Positions 35,596-48,504 of a stretch of 64,000 nucleotides of DNA are shown here, one piece after another. Origin of the DNA: Limonium bicolor (Eukaryota; Streptophyta; Magnoliopsida; Caryophyllales; Plumbaginaceae); the NCBI GenBank assembly GCA_023374045.1, contig CM041776.1:346455636-346519635 (forward strand). Reading direction: 5' to 3'. The translations under genes were made by a program, and so were the position numbers. The notes under the pieces were generated by a model. It saw only the letters and a list, made by a program, of their open reading frames with translations. It was not told the origin of the DNA and ran no database searches. The number at the start of each line of letters is the position of its first letter. The first letter of the stretch is position 1.

Positions 35596-36402
35596 ATGGC
35601 GAGGCCTCAACAACGATACCGCGGTGTAAGGCAAAGACACTGGGGCTCTTGGGTATCAGAGATTCGCCATCCTCTCTTGTAAGTAATTAAACTCTCTAGC
35701 TAACTCTCTTCATGCAAGGATGATCCGTCAATTTTATTATACTCGCTTTCAAATTCTGCTTAAACAGGAAAACCAGGATCTGGCTTGGGACATTCGAGAC
35801 AGCGGAGGATGCCGCTAGGGCGTACGATGAAGCGGCACGGCTAATGTGTGGCCCACGTGCAAGAACCAATTTCCCTTACGATCCCATGGCATTGGCGGCT
35901 ACATCATCCAATTCCTATTCTTCACCCTCTAACCTCCTCTCCGCCACTCTTACCGCTAAGCTCCACCGCTGTTACATGCAGTCACTCGAAATGACAAAAC
36001 AGAACAGCACCACTTCTTCTTCGCCTAGTTCATCCACACACTCACCTCATCACAATTACAACCACAATTGACGGTTACAGCAGCTCCTCCTCGGCTACTG
36101 ACGATTCTACAATATTTCCCTGCTACCCCACCACCACCAACGAATCCAATATTATTTCTGGCGGTGGCGGAACACAGCAGTTTTGGTCGTCTCATGTTGA
36201 CGGAACGCCGTACACTCCACCGGCGGCGGAGGAATGGGCAGTCCCAACAAACTACCACCCACAGCAGCAACAAGATTATTATCGTCAGGATCATGAAGCA
36301 GGATCAACAACACATTATCAATTAGAGGTGCTGGAAGAACACCATATTCAACAGATGATTGAAGAGTTATTGGATTACGATGGCTCAATTCAGCTCCGCT
36401 AG
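35596..36402 (+). CDS. AP2/ERF transcription factor, ERF003 (At5g25190) type, with a frameshift near 36068
   Basis: Exon 1 is 35596-35678. The intron has GTAAGT and AACAG ends and exon 2 starts at 35768. The AP2 domain (about 7-64) is nearly identical to ERF003: [20 protein letters not shown], then [20 protein letters not shown]. The group-specific [18 protein letters not shown] follows. In the sequence as given, translation stops at 36069-36071 after 128 residues. The next frame is then open without a stop to TAG at 36400-36402 and ends in the conserved family tail ([15 protein letters not shown]). One extra base, most simply one T in AATTGAC at 36067-36069, explains the break; without it the protein would have 238 residues. 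This is either an assembly indel or a recent truncation that removes the C-terminal region while sparing the DNA-binding domain. A nuclear role in DNA binding (GCC/DRE-like sites) follows from the family. Confidence 0.9.
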
Positions 36403-39400
36403 CTAGCTTCCCTCATCACACACTCATGTTCAATCTTCTTCTTTTTTTTTTTTAAATTTACATCGAAATTATATATTCCATAGTCAGCGTCAGCCTCAGT
36501 GTTACTCATTCTACTCCTTAATTCCTGGGTCACCGACTTACTATTATTATTATTATTATGTATCCAGATTCATTCTCTCATCCGTAGGGATTAGAGAAGG
36601 AAAGCCCCTCTCCTATAATTAATTATTTGAAATTTGTATCTCAATTCAATTAATTAGGTTTGTGAGGCTTTTACATATATATATATTATCATTTACATAT
36701 ATCCATCATTATCATCTTGTGTATCGATTCATTGTAATCTAGTGTATTATTTTTTTCAATGATAGTATTATGTTTTTTTATTTCTTCTTTTGCATTGATC
36801 CAATTCCATCCAATAATTCTCTGTCAAAGTTTAATTTAGTGAAGTTCTTCCGATAATTCCGGATATAGTATATTGTACTATCATTTACCTATCCATCTTT
36901 ATCATCTTGTTTTTTTCTTAGAAATTAAATAAAACAACAAAAGTTTTTGTCTCGTTCATGATTAATAAAAATAATTTATGATGTAATTAAACATCTGGGT
37001 CTTCAACAACATTTCCTTTTGCGGTAAGAAAGAATGAATGACTCTATTTTTGGTGTCTAGCTAGCTACCCAGAACATGCCCATTTGCAACGCAAACAGCG
37101 GACAATCATGTGCAGATATTTTTTAGTAACAAAGTAATACTAATAATTAAGACAAGTTGCACTAAGAAAAGACAAGTGATGATTTGGTGCGAAGACGAAG
37201 AAAACTAATTTTACTTTTGTTGTACTATTATTTTGCTGCTTATTTGCTCTAATTTCCTTTTTTAAGTTGTGGGGGAAAGAAGAATAAGCTACTAGTACTA
37301 TAGTAGAATGTATGAACAAGTGCAGGAAAGCATTATGCTGTAATAAAGAAAGAGTTGTATAACATGATCGATCGATAACGGGTAGGTTATATAACAATGA
37401 TGGATACGTGTATGCAACTAGTTTAGTCGTATTATTAATTATCATTGCGAACATGCGTAATTCCCGATTATCCCATGATTTGAACTTTGACTTTTTGTTT
37501 TAAAAGTAGACTATCATTACTTGGCACATGCACTAACACGCAATAACAATCTTGCATAACCAAGTCTACTAGCATTGGGCTTTCATTACGGTGAAACTGA
37601 TATTGACTTAAAAATAGCTACAAGTATCTAGAATTCACTGTTTTGAGATATATTAATTTTATCATATATATATGTTATCTCATTTAAACAGAATTGTGTT
37701 TATACTTGCTTATTTGATCCACCCGCTTAATCCAAATACAGCATAATGAGTATATATATTTTGAATGATTGCTGCGAATCAACCATCGATCACTATTGTT
37801 CCCCAAATATTTGCTCATCGATTGAATCAATCTCACCATCATCATCCATTCTATCGATCTCTTTATTTTTTTTTTTGTTTACATTTGAAACTTTCCCCGC
37901 GCTGGGTGCATGGATTTAACACTTGGCTATCTATATATGACTTTTTTCCATTATAATTTATAGAGCTGTTGTTGCCGCAGAGACGTGACAGGGTTTGTGG
38001 TCTCAAGTACCAGACTTTCCATTTATCGCCTGGAATAGCTGCTTTTGGACGTTGATATATATGATCATCCTTTTAGCTAGCTAGCGCAAGATGAGCCATC
38101 AAATGTGAGCAGTACATATGATTAAACTGCATGCTTCCAAAGAGCTAGAGTCAATCACATCTACCTCAACCAAATGCTCAATGAATACCATTGAAAGGGG
38201 ATCTCTGTTCAAATATCAATTTTGCGGGCCGGCCGGCTTCCCATTTGTTTAGCATGCGATGCGAAGCCAATCTTTGCCGAAATCTTACAGTTAAAACACG
38301 CCGGAGCTTCGTTCCTCAATAATTATTGCAAAACCACGAAGTGCCGGCCCGCTCCTGGTTAATGCAATGGGTCGCTTTTTTAGTTTGACCCGTCCAGGCT
38401 TTGGAACATTCCACGGAGAGGATCTCTAGCTAGTTACCTCCTGAATCATAACCAACTCATCGGATCGATCCCAGATCACAAGACGGGAGAATTCATTATC
38501 TTGCTCCGCCACGTTTTAAGAGAGGATAACCCTAACAATAGATCTCCATGCTAATTAGCTAAATCTATTACGGATTGGGCGAACAATTTTGGATACTATA
38601 TATGCGTCCATTACTACTTTCTTTTCCCCGCACTGATACATATATTGTAAAAAACCTTATATTCATTTCGTAATCAAATAATTATCAAAAGTTTCATTTT
38701 TTTAGGTAGTTTTTTTTTAATTATATATATGCACTTTGTTGGTCACTAAATAAACATAATAAGTAGATGGGTTCAACCCAACCCAAGTCTATAGTCGATT
38801 TTATTAACTCAATTAAACTTTTTTTTTTAAAAAAATTTAGATCAAATCATCAAACATCAAACCCCATTTTTTATACGGTCAGTTTCAGATGCAAGCAAGT
38901 CAAATTGTTAGTCAGAACATATATATAGCTTGCCCGTGTGGGATGGGAGCTAAGCTAATTTGTACATGCATGATTATTGATTAGAACACTTTCCTATGTT
39001 CAACGCGGTAAAGCTGCGGCTTACCTTCATATGGTGGGCTGGCCTTTTTGTTGTTGGGCTGATGCTTTGGAGTACCAACTCGATTTCACTTGGGCAAAAT
39101 CTTCTACTGTGGATTGGATGCCACTCAAATCGACTATTTTGCTTTTGAGAAACTTTTGCCCATTCACGGTGTAAAAAGTAAATAGATACCACGATTATTA
39201 TATAACTAAATAGTAAAGGAAACAATAGTAGATGACAAGTTTGAACTTGCTTTTACACCTGCCCATCCAAAATAATTTGTACTGGTGTAGGAAAATTATT
39301 ACACTTGTAGTTGTAGATGGCACGGCCATTTGTTTTTTGAGCAAGTCATGCTGTTTTATTTATTCTGATTGAAACCCGGTCATATATTATGGAAATCAAA

Positions 39401-40376
39401 CAGTTTATTACACAAGTTTGTCTTCATTTGTGGTCAGTTGTTGCTAAACGACATGGAAATTGATGATAAACGCTAACAAATGCTGAATTCCACAAAAAGA
39501 GTCATGTGGTAGCGGGAAATTTTGTTTAGGGTGCATCATAGCGAGAAAGATGGGAGGATAATGAACCTATGGAATTAATTATGTGGGTTTGTCAAAAGTA
39601 TTTTATTTATTATTATTATGAAACTTCCAAGTGTGTATGTAGTACGTAGTATATTACGTTACACGTATATGATACACTGGCTGTGATCGATCTATCTAAA
39701 TCATAAGTTACACAAATCTCATATTTCAGAAATGATGTATTGCTTCAAAAAAAAAAAAAAAGATGTAGAATCAAGCAAATTCTTAGCTTTCGTCCGATTT
39801 GTAATCGACAGTCGTGGTTTTGTAGATAATGACGATGATGTGGATAGGTCTCTGTTACTCTGTACCACCCTCTATCACACGTTAACAATCCCCCCTCCGC
39901 CTAGTTGTCAACATTGAGTTTGAACAACGAAATTGCATAATTAACTAAAGGTTGACCCCATTCTGGCTAAAAGAAGGAAAAAAGAACAAAGGTGAACCAA
40001 TGACTTATGACCTCTTATTTTAATTGAGATGTTAATTTTGACCGCAATTTCAAAATGCACCTGTCAATATAAAAGTCAAATTTTAATTGAAGCTTTTGAT
40101 TTAAAAAGAATTATGAGTAGGTTTTATTCTACTTTGAATTAGGGATGAACTATCAAAAAAAAATTAAAATACAAGAAATTTAATAAGTAAGATTCACTAA
40201 ATGTGAGTAATAAATCTATAACATATGACTAAAGTTATTAACTAATAAATTTTATAATTAATTATATGATAACAAAAAAAATTTATCTATAAAAATTAAA
40301 TCAAGTCTGATTTAAAAAAACCTCAAGATCTTTCATATTAGATTTATAGATGAGCTTAATCCCACATAAAACCTAA
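36403..40376. other. Intergenic DNA downstream of the ERF gene
   Basis: The first 350 bases are probably 3' UTR. Beyond this there is AT-rich sequence with short (TTA)n, TA and T-runs. Open frames such as those at 37765, 38977 and 39732 are short and without recognisable homology. No RNA gene was recognised. Confidence 0.4.
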
Positions 40377-40384
40377 TTTGACAC

Positions 40385-40930
40385 TAGAGCTGCTCAAAAC
40401 CTGTCCGGCCCGGTGACCCGACCCGGCCGGGAAAAAAGCCCGGTAAGTCTGAACCCGACGGGCTGTTCGGGCAGGCTTGGACAAACAATGAACCCGAATT
40501 AAAAATCGGGCCGGGCCACGACAAATTTTCAAGCCCGCGGGCTAAGCCCGCCCAGCCCGATTTACAATATTAATTATTATTTTTTAAAAAATATATGTAA
40601 AATAATACATATCTTATATTATTTGATATAATACATATATCAATTATATTAAATATACATATAATACAAAATTTTACTCAAATTTATATATAGTGATGAT
40701 TTTGAAATTAAATATATATATTTTTTAATTTTTTTAATTTAAAAATAAAAATAAGTCAATAACCGGGCCGGGCGGGCCGGGTATCAGCATAGCTGAAAAA
40801 AATCAGGCCTAGCCTAACCCGGCCCGGACATATAAAAACCGGGCCCAACCTCCATGAGTAGGCCCAATGAACCTAAAAATCTCCCTGGCCTGATTCGAAC
40901 CCGACCCGCCCGTCCAAATGATCACCTCTA
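40385..40930. mobile_element. Non-autonomous hAT (Ac-like) element, 546 bp, perfect 8-bp target duplication
   Basis: TTTGACAC flanks both sides (40377-40384 and 40931-40938). The left end TAGAGCTGCTCAAAACC and the complement of the right end, TAGAGGTGATCATTTGG, are inverted repeats. Subterminal regions are rich in GGCCCGG / CCGGGC words in both orientations around a very AT-rich core. This is a different family from the CAGTGGCGGA elements. Confidence 0.88.
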
Positions 40931-40938
40931 TTTGACAC

Positions 40939-41855
40939 TCTCGATTATAATGAAATTTCTATAGTAATAATATAATATTTGAATACCACGATTGAACTTT
41001 ATTTCCCAGAAAAATATCTAAATAATAAAGAAATAATATTCACCCAACTGGACAAATTCATTTCTAGAATATACAAAAAATAATGGGAGATACATTTTTT
41101 AAAATATATCCACTACTGTGGAAGACCTTTATCTATATATTGAGTATTTTGTTGCTAAGCTTCATGATTAGTTAATAATTGGAGTACAACTGTTCACAGA
41201 GAACAATTATTATTTATTATTATTATTCTGAATAGCAGGTAGCAGCGATGTGCTGGGCTGTCAATTGTCATAAATCTGGCGACCCCACTTGACAAGGTAT
41301 AAGTATTTAGGCAGCTGTAGCAGGAGCAACGGATCCACATTCCATTATCAAGCTGGCGCACAATTGCAACAGTCCCACTATTACGGCCCAATTAGCAAAC
41401 AAAAAGGGGAATTTCAGAATTCGGAGTGGAACTTGAACAACAAACAAGGGGAGGAAGGAGGCAAGGAAAGAGGCTCTGCAATAACTACATCGTTGAAGTC
41501 TTGAAGAGAAGAATTGCTCCATCTTCAACAATGTACGTTTTGACGTAACGTGAAGACGACGGTTTCAACTTCAAACCATTCCCCGTGGTCGTCGTCTCCT
41601 TTCAACTCTCATTCAATCACGCACACTTATACATTCCCCCTTTTTACAATCGAAAAAACCCCAAGCTGCTGACCCCAAAATTCTTCAGGCACGCCTTCGT
41701 CATTCCCTCTAGTAGACGATACACTTCATTGCATCACTAATCCCCTTTCTTCGGTTCCAATTGCGACTCTTCTGACTCATTACTCTTCAAGATATCGATC
41801 TATCTCTCGAGTCCCGAGTCCCGAGCCCTCTCTTATAATCACCCCACAAACAAAA
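40939..41855. promoter_or_regulatory. Intergenic and upstream region of the DUF868 gene
   Basis: AT-rich on the left. It becomes C-rich with CTCTCATTC / TTCTTCGG-like words from about 41590, typical of a plant leader. A (TAT)n stretch lies at 41208-41225. No separate gene is supported. Confidence 0.4.
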
Positions 41856-43083
41856 ATGTCCCACAACCGCCAGCGCTACCACTCCGGCCCTCTCCCTTCT
41901 TGCTTCCGCCCAATTGCTGACGCTGCCGCCGATGTAAACCCTTCCACACCGCTCCCACCTCCCAACTTCCACTGCCACCTCCAACCTCTCCACAAGTCTC
42001 TACCACACCAGACTCGGAATCTTCACAATCACTTGGTCTCGCAACCTCTTCGGCCGCTCCCTCCGCATTCAACTCCTCCCCGACGACATCTCTACTAACC
42101 ATTCTTTACACAAAACCAACCATCGTTCCCTTTCCTTCCCTACCCCACACTCACTATTCTCCGCCGAATTATCCCCTCCTTCCACCTCATCCTCAAACCC
42201 TACATCTTCTGGAACAAACATGGCCACAAAAAACTCCCAATTTCCCCAACCACCGCCACCGCCACAGTCCACTGGGATTTCACCCACGCCAAATTTGGAA
42301 CCGGACCGGACCCTGAATCTGGCTACTACATCGCCATCCTCTCCCCTGACGGAGAAATCGCTCTCCTCCTTGGAGACATGGACCGTCACGCCTACGCCAA
42401 GATCACCAAACCGAAGAAGAGATCAATTATTAACTCACGGCCACCAGCGCCAGTACTTCCTTCCTCCACCGGACGGGAATCTAGCCAGCAGGCGCTAGTT
42501 GTACGAAGAGAGCACGTGCATCAGGGTGCGACGACCAAGCTTCACAGGACAAAGGCGCAATTCGGGGGGAAGACACGGGAGTTATCGGTCGAGTGCGACG
42601 AGGATAGTCCTGATCCGTTGGTGATTAAAGTCGATTCTGAGAAGGTTATGCTTGTTAGGCATCTGAAATGGAAGTTCCGTGGTAGTGAGCGTGTTGAGGT
42701 TGATGGGTGTCCGATTCGAATCTCGTGGGATGTGTATAATTGGTTGTTCCAGGCTGGTGGTGGTAAGAGAAGTGGCGATGACGATGGAAGTTTCGCCGTT
42801 TTCACGTTTCGGTTTGACGAACGGCCGGTTGGTGGGCGAGACGCGGTGGGTGTGAGGGAGGAGAGAGTGTTCTGGTCAGGGGATTTGACTGGATTGGGGA
42901 CCGGGAAGCTGATGAAAAAGTGTATGAAGAAGACAAAGGCAAGAAGCTCGTCGGCGTCGTCAATGTCGTCGGGCGTCGTCGTCCGGCTGTGGGTCGGTGT
43001 TGGAGTGGGAGAGCGTTGAGGAGAACGAGCTTAAGGGCGGACCCACTGCTTTCTCGTTAGTCGTCTATGCTTCCAAGAGTTGA
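41856..43083 (+). CDS. DUF868 family protein gene, single exon, three frame changes
   Basis: The family is plant-specific and of unknown biochemical function. From ATG 41856 the N-terminus is Ser/Pro-rich. The conserved block LYHTRLGIFTITWSRNLFGR is in the next frame (about 41945-42170). The frame then returns for FHLILKPYIFWNKHGHKKL, VHWDFTHAKFGTGPDPESGY, AILSPDGEIALLLGDM, ALVVRREHV, VRHLKWKFRGSERVEVDG and ISWDVYNWLF. Near 42950-42990, in a (TCG)n run, the frame changes again to EWESVEENEL and the typical family end FSLVVYASKS, with stop TGA at 43081-43083. The first two changes compensate each other. Without the third, the frame closes at 43018-43020 with an atypical tail. All breaks sit in C-runs or TCG repeats, so sequencing or assembly indels are likely. 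No intron is expected. The gene is convergent with the Vma22-like gene. Confidence 0.85.
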
Positions 43084-44009
43084 TTTTTTGTTGCTTGTCT
43101 TCGTTTTGATCTCCAATTGAATTGGTCAGTGTTGTTTGTGGAAATTTTTTGTACAACTCTTAATAATCTTACGTTGCTGATTTTTTTTCTCTTTGTTTTC
43201 ACCTTTCACCAACGGGAAGGTCCATTTATGGTTTGCTGCTTAACCGCATTATACAATTCATCAGTATATTTGGTTAGGGGGAGAACTGAATCAAATTTGT
43301 ATATCAGTTTCAGATTCTACCCATACACTAGTCATATGGGTTTGAGATTCCTAGATTTGAATGGTGGTTTTGGCTGTTCATTACCTTGAAAAAATTATTA
43401 TAAGAACTCTCCATAAGAAAGCGCTCGCTTTTAGCATCGCAATATCTAGATGTGTCTTTGATCATGGCATGTGTTATTCGAGAGTGGGTAAATCATATGC
43501 AGACCAAATAGGAGTTCCAGAACAGACGAATTGTCAACTCTAGGTGGCTTCGGTAGATTGAAAAGTTTTAGGTGGCCTTGGTATGCCATTTTTCTTTTCT
43601 ACCTCTTTCACACACAACCACACTACATTGATGCAAGGGTTTGATGTGCCAAACTAGCTTAATTTTCATACATGCACCACATTAAAAAACACTTGGTATT
43701 AGTGGATTTTGAGACTTTTTTTTTATATAGAAAGTAGATTTTGATACTTGGGTCAAGAACATAACCAATAATCCAACACAACTTACAAGATAAACAAACC
43801 GATTCACCAATCCACTAGGACATTACTTCACCATAAGCTTGGCCGCTACAAGACTCCAGTAATCCAGAAAAAAATGCTATGATCCTCACACAAGTAGCTG
43901 GCCCGCAACGTACAGAGTGATCTTATTGTCAGCGTTTGAAACAGAATAGTGCAGTTTCATCATATTTCGCCGCAATCATCCATTTCTTCGATGGTGTTTA
44001 AATATACTA
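43084..44009. other. Convergent intergenic region of DUF868 and Vma22-like genes
   Basis: Probably two 3' UTRs with spacer. No coding motif was recognised in the open frames at 43117-43543. Confidence 0.4.
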
Positions 44010-45712
44010 TCAGTCTCTTCTTTGAAGATGTTCAAATGCCGCAAGCATAGTGGAACGCATGATGGCAATCTCCACAAGCGTCTCTAGTGCTGCAATTACA
44101 AACAGGAGACGAGGTTTATGTATTTTTGGCCCCCGACAAGATAACAAAAAACCAATAGGTGGAAGAGCTATGTCAAGTCTTGACCTGTCTCAAACGAAAG
44201 TTGAGCATCCTTTAGTTTAGGAGAAACTAAACCCCCAAAAACCGCAACTGATTTCTGTCGTTCCTTCTGGACCTGAAGGAAGGTAATTTCAAATGCCATG
44301 CTTGATATATCTTATTAGAATGTCAGCAATACAAGCATACCCGACTGGTTAGAAATTAGGAAAACTCTCAGACATGTGGGTAGAAATAAACCATTCAGGC
44401 AGTCAGTCATTCCCTGGAAGAAGATATCAAAGGCAGGAGAAAAAAACTCACTTGTTCCTCGGAAGGTAGAGGAGAACCTCCGCCACTCAGTGACCTTTCA
44501 TCTTGCATTTCTTCACAAAAAATAAACAATCGACTTAATGGAGGATGTTTACTATAATCACACTATGCATCTCTAGACATCACTAATACCCTTGGACGGA
44601 AAATATCTAAACTACTCACCTGCTGGAGATTGATTTTTTTCCTCACCATCTTCTGCTCCCTCTGAATGTTTATCTGAAACGGATGCCCACTTCCGCAGGG
44701 TAAAACATGGTTCATTGATATATTGGCCTGCTTTACAATATATATAAATGGCATGAGCTTTATATCCATAAATACAGGAGGAACATACTGATCACGATTT
44801 CTATTTCTGCGGAAGAACAGTGTAGCAACTTTTTCAAACGAACCGGTGGCTTTAAATTTCAGGGAGAAGACGCATCATCATAATTCTACAGAGAAATAAT
44901 GTCTTGAAACTAGAAGCTATAATTAGCATCCACAAAAAGAAAGCTATATAATAAGAAGTTGGTCCGTTTACCCTTGCAGTTATTGTCTGTCACTACCACC
45001 TGGGTGGCAGCTTGGTGGGATTTGAGATCCAACATTGCACTATTAATACGGAAAGCTCCCATAGAATGCCGAGCACTGGCCAACTCCAACCATGCCTAAG
45101 ATGACACAAACACTAATTCGTCAGACCAAAAGTATGAGCAATGAGATACCGATTAGGACTTACATGTTCTTCCCAGACAAGTGAACTTTTCCTAGTTAAT
45201 TGCACTGAGAAGCCCAATATTTGAGGCGAGTTATAGGAATTACTTCCCAAATCCCAACAACAATGAGATGACAACAGGATGACAAAAGCACAATTTCAAA
45301 CCCGAGAAATCAACTTAGGCACAATTCCTTTAACAAATGAATGAAATTATGATAGCGAACTAGAGATAATGATCACATGAATACTTCTTACGTATATTAC
45401 TATAACCAAATCAAACTATTTTGAACAAATTTCTCAAGACATTATGTCAGCAAACACATTTGATTCACGACCAACGTAGTCGAGGACTCGGATCTACCCA
45501 TAGCAGATAGTAAGAGAGATATTGGTTGGTTATTTATTCTAACCTGTCGAAGGGAGGAAGCGAGTGAATCTTGTAACCGCAAATAGCCATCAAGGGAATC
45601 CAAAAACCTCAAAATACTTGCATCTTCTTTCCGCTTTCCCATCAAGTTGATGATCTACTGGCTGCGATTGTTTTCCCTGGTTCGATTCAGCGATCTCAAT
45701 TTGAGCTCCCAT
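44010..45712 (-). CDS. Vma22/CCDC115-like V-ATPase assembly factor (coiled-coil protein), six exons
   Basis: Minus-strand exons: 45544-45712, 44972-45095, 44620-44727, 44452-44510, 44185-44272 and 44010-44089, with GT-AG junctions in matching phase. Conserved parts: ILRFLDSLDGYLRLQDSLAS, then WLELASARHSMGAFRIN (the Vma22 signature region), PCFTLRKWAS, and the end VFGGLVSPKLKDAQLSFETA, then MRSTMLAAFEHLQ. Vma22 proteins help assemble the membrane sector of the vacuolar ATPase at the ER. The ATG at 45710-45712 (MGAQIEIAESNQ) runs into a stop unless one base is removed near 45625-45635 (GCGGAAAGAAG). The downstream ATG at 45640-45642 gives an uninterrupted 185-residue protein that begins just before the conserved part. 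I cannot decide between an internal start and a 1-bp indel. The acidic linker (SEGAEDGEEKN) is as expected for the family. Confidence 0.82.
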
Positions 45713-48030
45713 CTGGACTACTAACGACTGGCAAAGAACGTTAAATTTCTTCAATTTAGCGATACAGTCGGCGGCGTAAGGTGAACAATAGGCGGTCGAG
45801 CATAAGCACCTTGTGAGGAAGCAAAGCGGTCCGTGGTTTTCGAGTCTTGGGTTAACTAGATGCACTCTCGCGCTCGGGGATGCCACCGGAGGAGAATGGG
45901 CTGTTAACTTGGCCCTGAGCTGTGTTTCATTGAAGAAATATATGCTCGGGAAAATTACAAAATCAATCATTTTCACTACAAGTATATTTATCTAATTTTG
46001 ACTACATTTAACATTTATATAGATTTTGTAATATTTTATACATAGTATATATATTTAATAGAATTCCAGTAATATCATAATTCAATAAATATTTATTTAC
46101 TAACTCTCTATAATTTTTATAATTTTTATAGAATAAAGTACATATGTAACCATCAGTATAGCTTACAAAATTAATATTGATATAGACTGAAATGTTTTTT
46201 GTAAACAAACATTTTCTTTTTGATCTTGGCTGTCGTGGGCTCTTGGACCATAAGATTCAGACAACCCAGAAAACAAAACCGTGCAGTTTTCCACACTATC
46301 CTTTTAATTTAACCACTAAACCCGTACAGTTTCTGTAGACAGAAATGTCTTCTTTCTATTCCCTCCAATTTCATTTCACGATCTGTCGTACCCACCGATC
46401 ACCACGCTTTTTTCCTGTCAAATTCAATGCGGGTCGGGGTCGGCCAAAGTACGCCTTAAACCGGCGATGCGACCATGGTTTTTCTCACTGAATACCATAT
46501 CAAATACGTCTCAGTCGCCAAGGTACTCCATGCCTCCCTCATCCACGACCAACGTCCTCTGTTATTGGATTCCGGAGGTTACCGAATTTCTGAATTAAAT
46601 ATATTCTGGAAGCTCAAATTATTCACACCTCTGACTTACTGTTTGTGTTTAGTCTACTTGCCCATCCGATCAGTCTTTAATTGATAGGTTGAAGATGTCA
46701 AAACTGAGAGCGATGGTACTATAGTTTTGCAGCCGCTAATGGTAGCACTTAAATCGCAAATAAATATGAGATGGTATAGAAAGGAAATGCCAAAAATTCA
46801 AGAAATCATTGTTCGTGGAAATGCGCGTGTTTCAAGTCCCGGTATGACGTTGATACGGATATGAACAGACTGTTGACAATCCGAAGGTAGACAGAAGAAA
46901 GAATGAGTCCATCTGCTCAGAAATTCAATATGTCTTGAAAGTTCCAGAGACGTGGTTATTTCAGATGGTCAGACGAAGGAGTGACTCTTGAGACTTACCA
47001 GGGGGCGTCGTTTATGTTGGTATGTAAACGTTGTCCTATGCAATTATGTACACACATCCATACATATGTTACCCGAGGTTTACTTCCCGTTGTTTGTTAT
47101 TAAATTGTCTATTTACATATCATTTTAAGTTGATCCTATTCTCATCATCCGCAACATGTGGAATCTTTATTCATCTGAATTGCAAACTAACTTATATAGA
47201 CTACACATTTATGAAGCTTTTCAGCAGCTTGGGTGCATGTTCTGTAGCATGTTTGAACCTCCCTTCCGACTCTTTGTGTTACTCATCAGTTCTGTTTTTC
47301 GTTTATCTAGTTTTCCTATTTTATTGTCCTTTATCTTACTATCGTATGTTTCATGAAAATTTTGATGTGTTTGAGTTGTTGTAATAGAAGTACTAAGTGT
47401 GATCCTGCTAAATTTAGCTTTTGAATTAGTTACATGGCTTAGATAGTTGGAACTTATTAGATTGGTGATGGTTGGTTTATACAACAGATAGTTTGAGAAC
47501 TTAGACCACCTGCAACAGCAAGTGATGAGTTTGTAGATCTGTGAGGATCCCTCATTCCAAGCTTCTGAAAGTTGTTTCTAGTACCTATTGGAAGCATGGT
47601 AATAAAAAATTAATGAGTTTGAGGCACCTTATCCCTAAACATCAACAAAAAGTGAGAAACATAGAACTGAGCTTTTGCGGTTTGGAAGATATGATATCCC
47701 ATGCACTTCGTTAAGGGATGCTACTATGCTCCTTGTTTTGTTAGTTTCCCAAGGTTGGTTCATGGGAAAATTGAAGTAGGTAAAAACACAAGAAGTAGAT
47801 CCATTGGCATGCGTCATAATGTTCTTAAAAACGGGCAGCACTGCAGCCTAATGGCTGTTGGAAGCAACTGTGCATAATGGTGGCTCTAGTTGGCTTGGCT
47901 ACAATGGTGTAATTTGATGATGTTGATACCAAAGTTGAACACTCATCTGATTGTGGGCTTCTTTCAAATTATGTATCAATTCAGATTCGCAGCTTCAACT
48001 CTAACTACTTTATCGTTTGTCAATAATGCC
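45713..48030. other. Upstream of the Vma22-like gene, then intergenic DNA
   Basis: 45713-45990 may hold the leader of the minus-strand gene. Around 46470-47000 there are coding-like patches (for example KVLHASLIHDQRPLLLDSGG at 46520) that I do not recognise and that are broken by stops. No family could be assigned. The rest is AT-rich. Confidence 0.35.
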
Positions 48031-48039
48031 CCAAACACA

Positions 48040-48499
48040 TGAGGCCCGAACGGGCCTATGTTGTTGTCCAACCCGTTTTTTTTGTGGTTGTGTCCAAACC
48101 CGTTTTTAATTTTGTGGGTCGGGCTAGGCCTAGATTTATTTTAATTTTTGCTATTGTTCGGCCCTTTCGACCCGTTTTTATAATTTTTCAAATTATAGAT
48201 TATATATAATATAATATATATTAAATAGTATGAATATATGTTATATATAATATTAATAGATAATATATAATTTAAAAAAATATTAAAAGGTACTATATAA
48301 AATTAAATATATATATTATATTACATTTATAAAATATGTATATGATAATAAGCCGGGTTGGGCCCAATTACAGGCCTAAAATTGTGTCAAAGCCCAACCC
48401 ATTTTTTTGGGCTTGATCTATTGTCCAAGTCCGCCTGAATTTTTTTCGGATAGACTTTTAGATTTTAATTCCGGGCCGAGTCAGTGTTCATCAGCTCTA
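48040..48499. mobile_element. hAT-like element of the GGCCCG/CGGGCC type, left end unclear
   Basis: The right end TGTTCATCAGCTCTA (complement TAGAGCTGATGAACA) matches the terminus style of the element at 40385. GAGGCCCGAACGGGCC near 48042 and GGGCCGAGTC near 48474 are the paired subterminal regions around an AT-rich core with GGGTTGGGCCC. I could not find a left terminus or an 8-bp duplication, so the left limit is approximate. Confidence 0.5.
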
Positions 48500-48504
48500 G
48501 TAAA

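Noticed and set aside
36025..36388. Antisense and +2 open frames across the ERF gene exon 2
   Set aside because: The conserved ERF003 tail is found in the +1 frame. The others are shadows of low-complexity codons.
41787..42389. Long antisense open frames across the DUF868 gene
   Set aside because: They are shadows of the GC-rich plus-strand gene. The plus strand carries the conserved family blocks.
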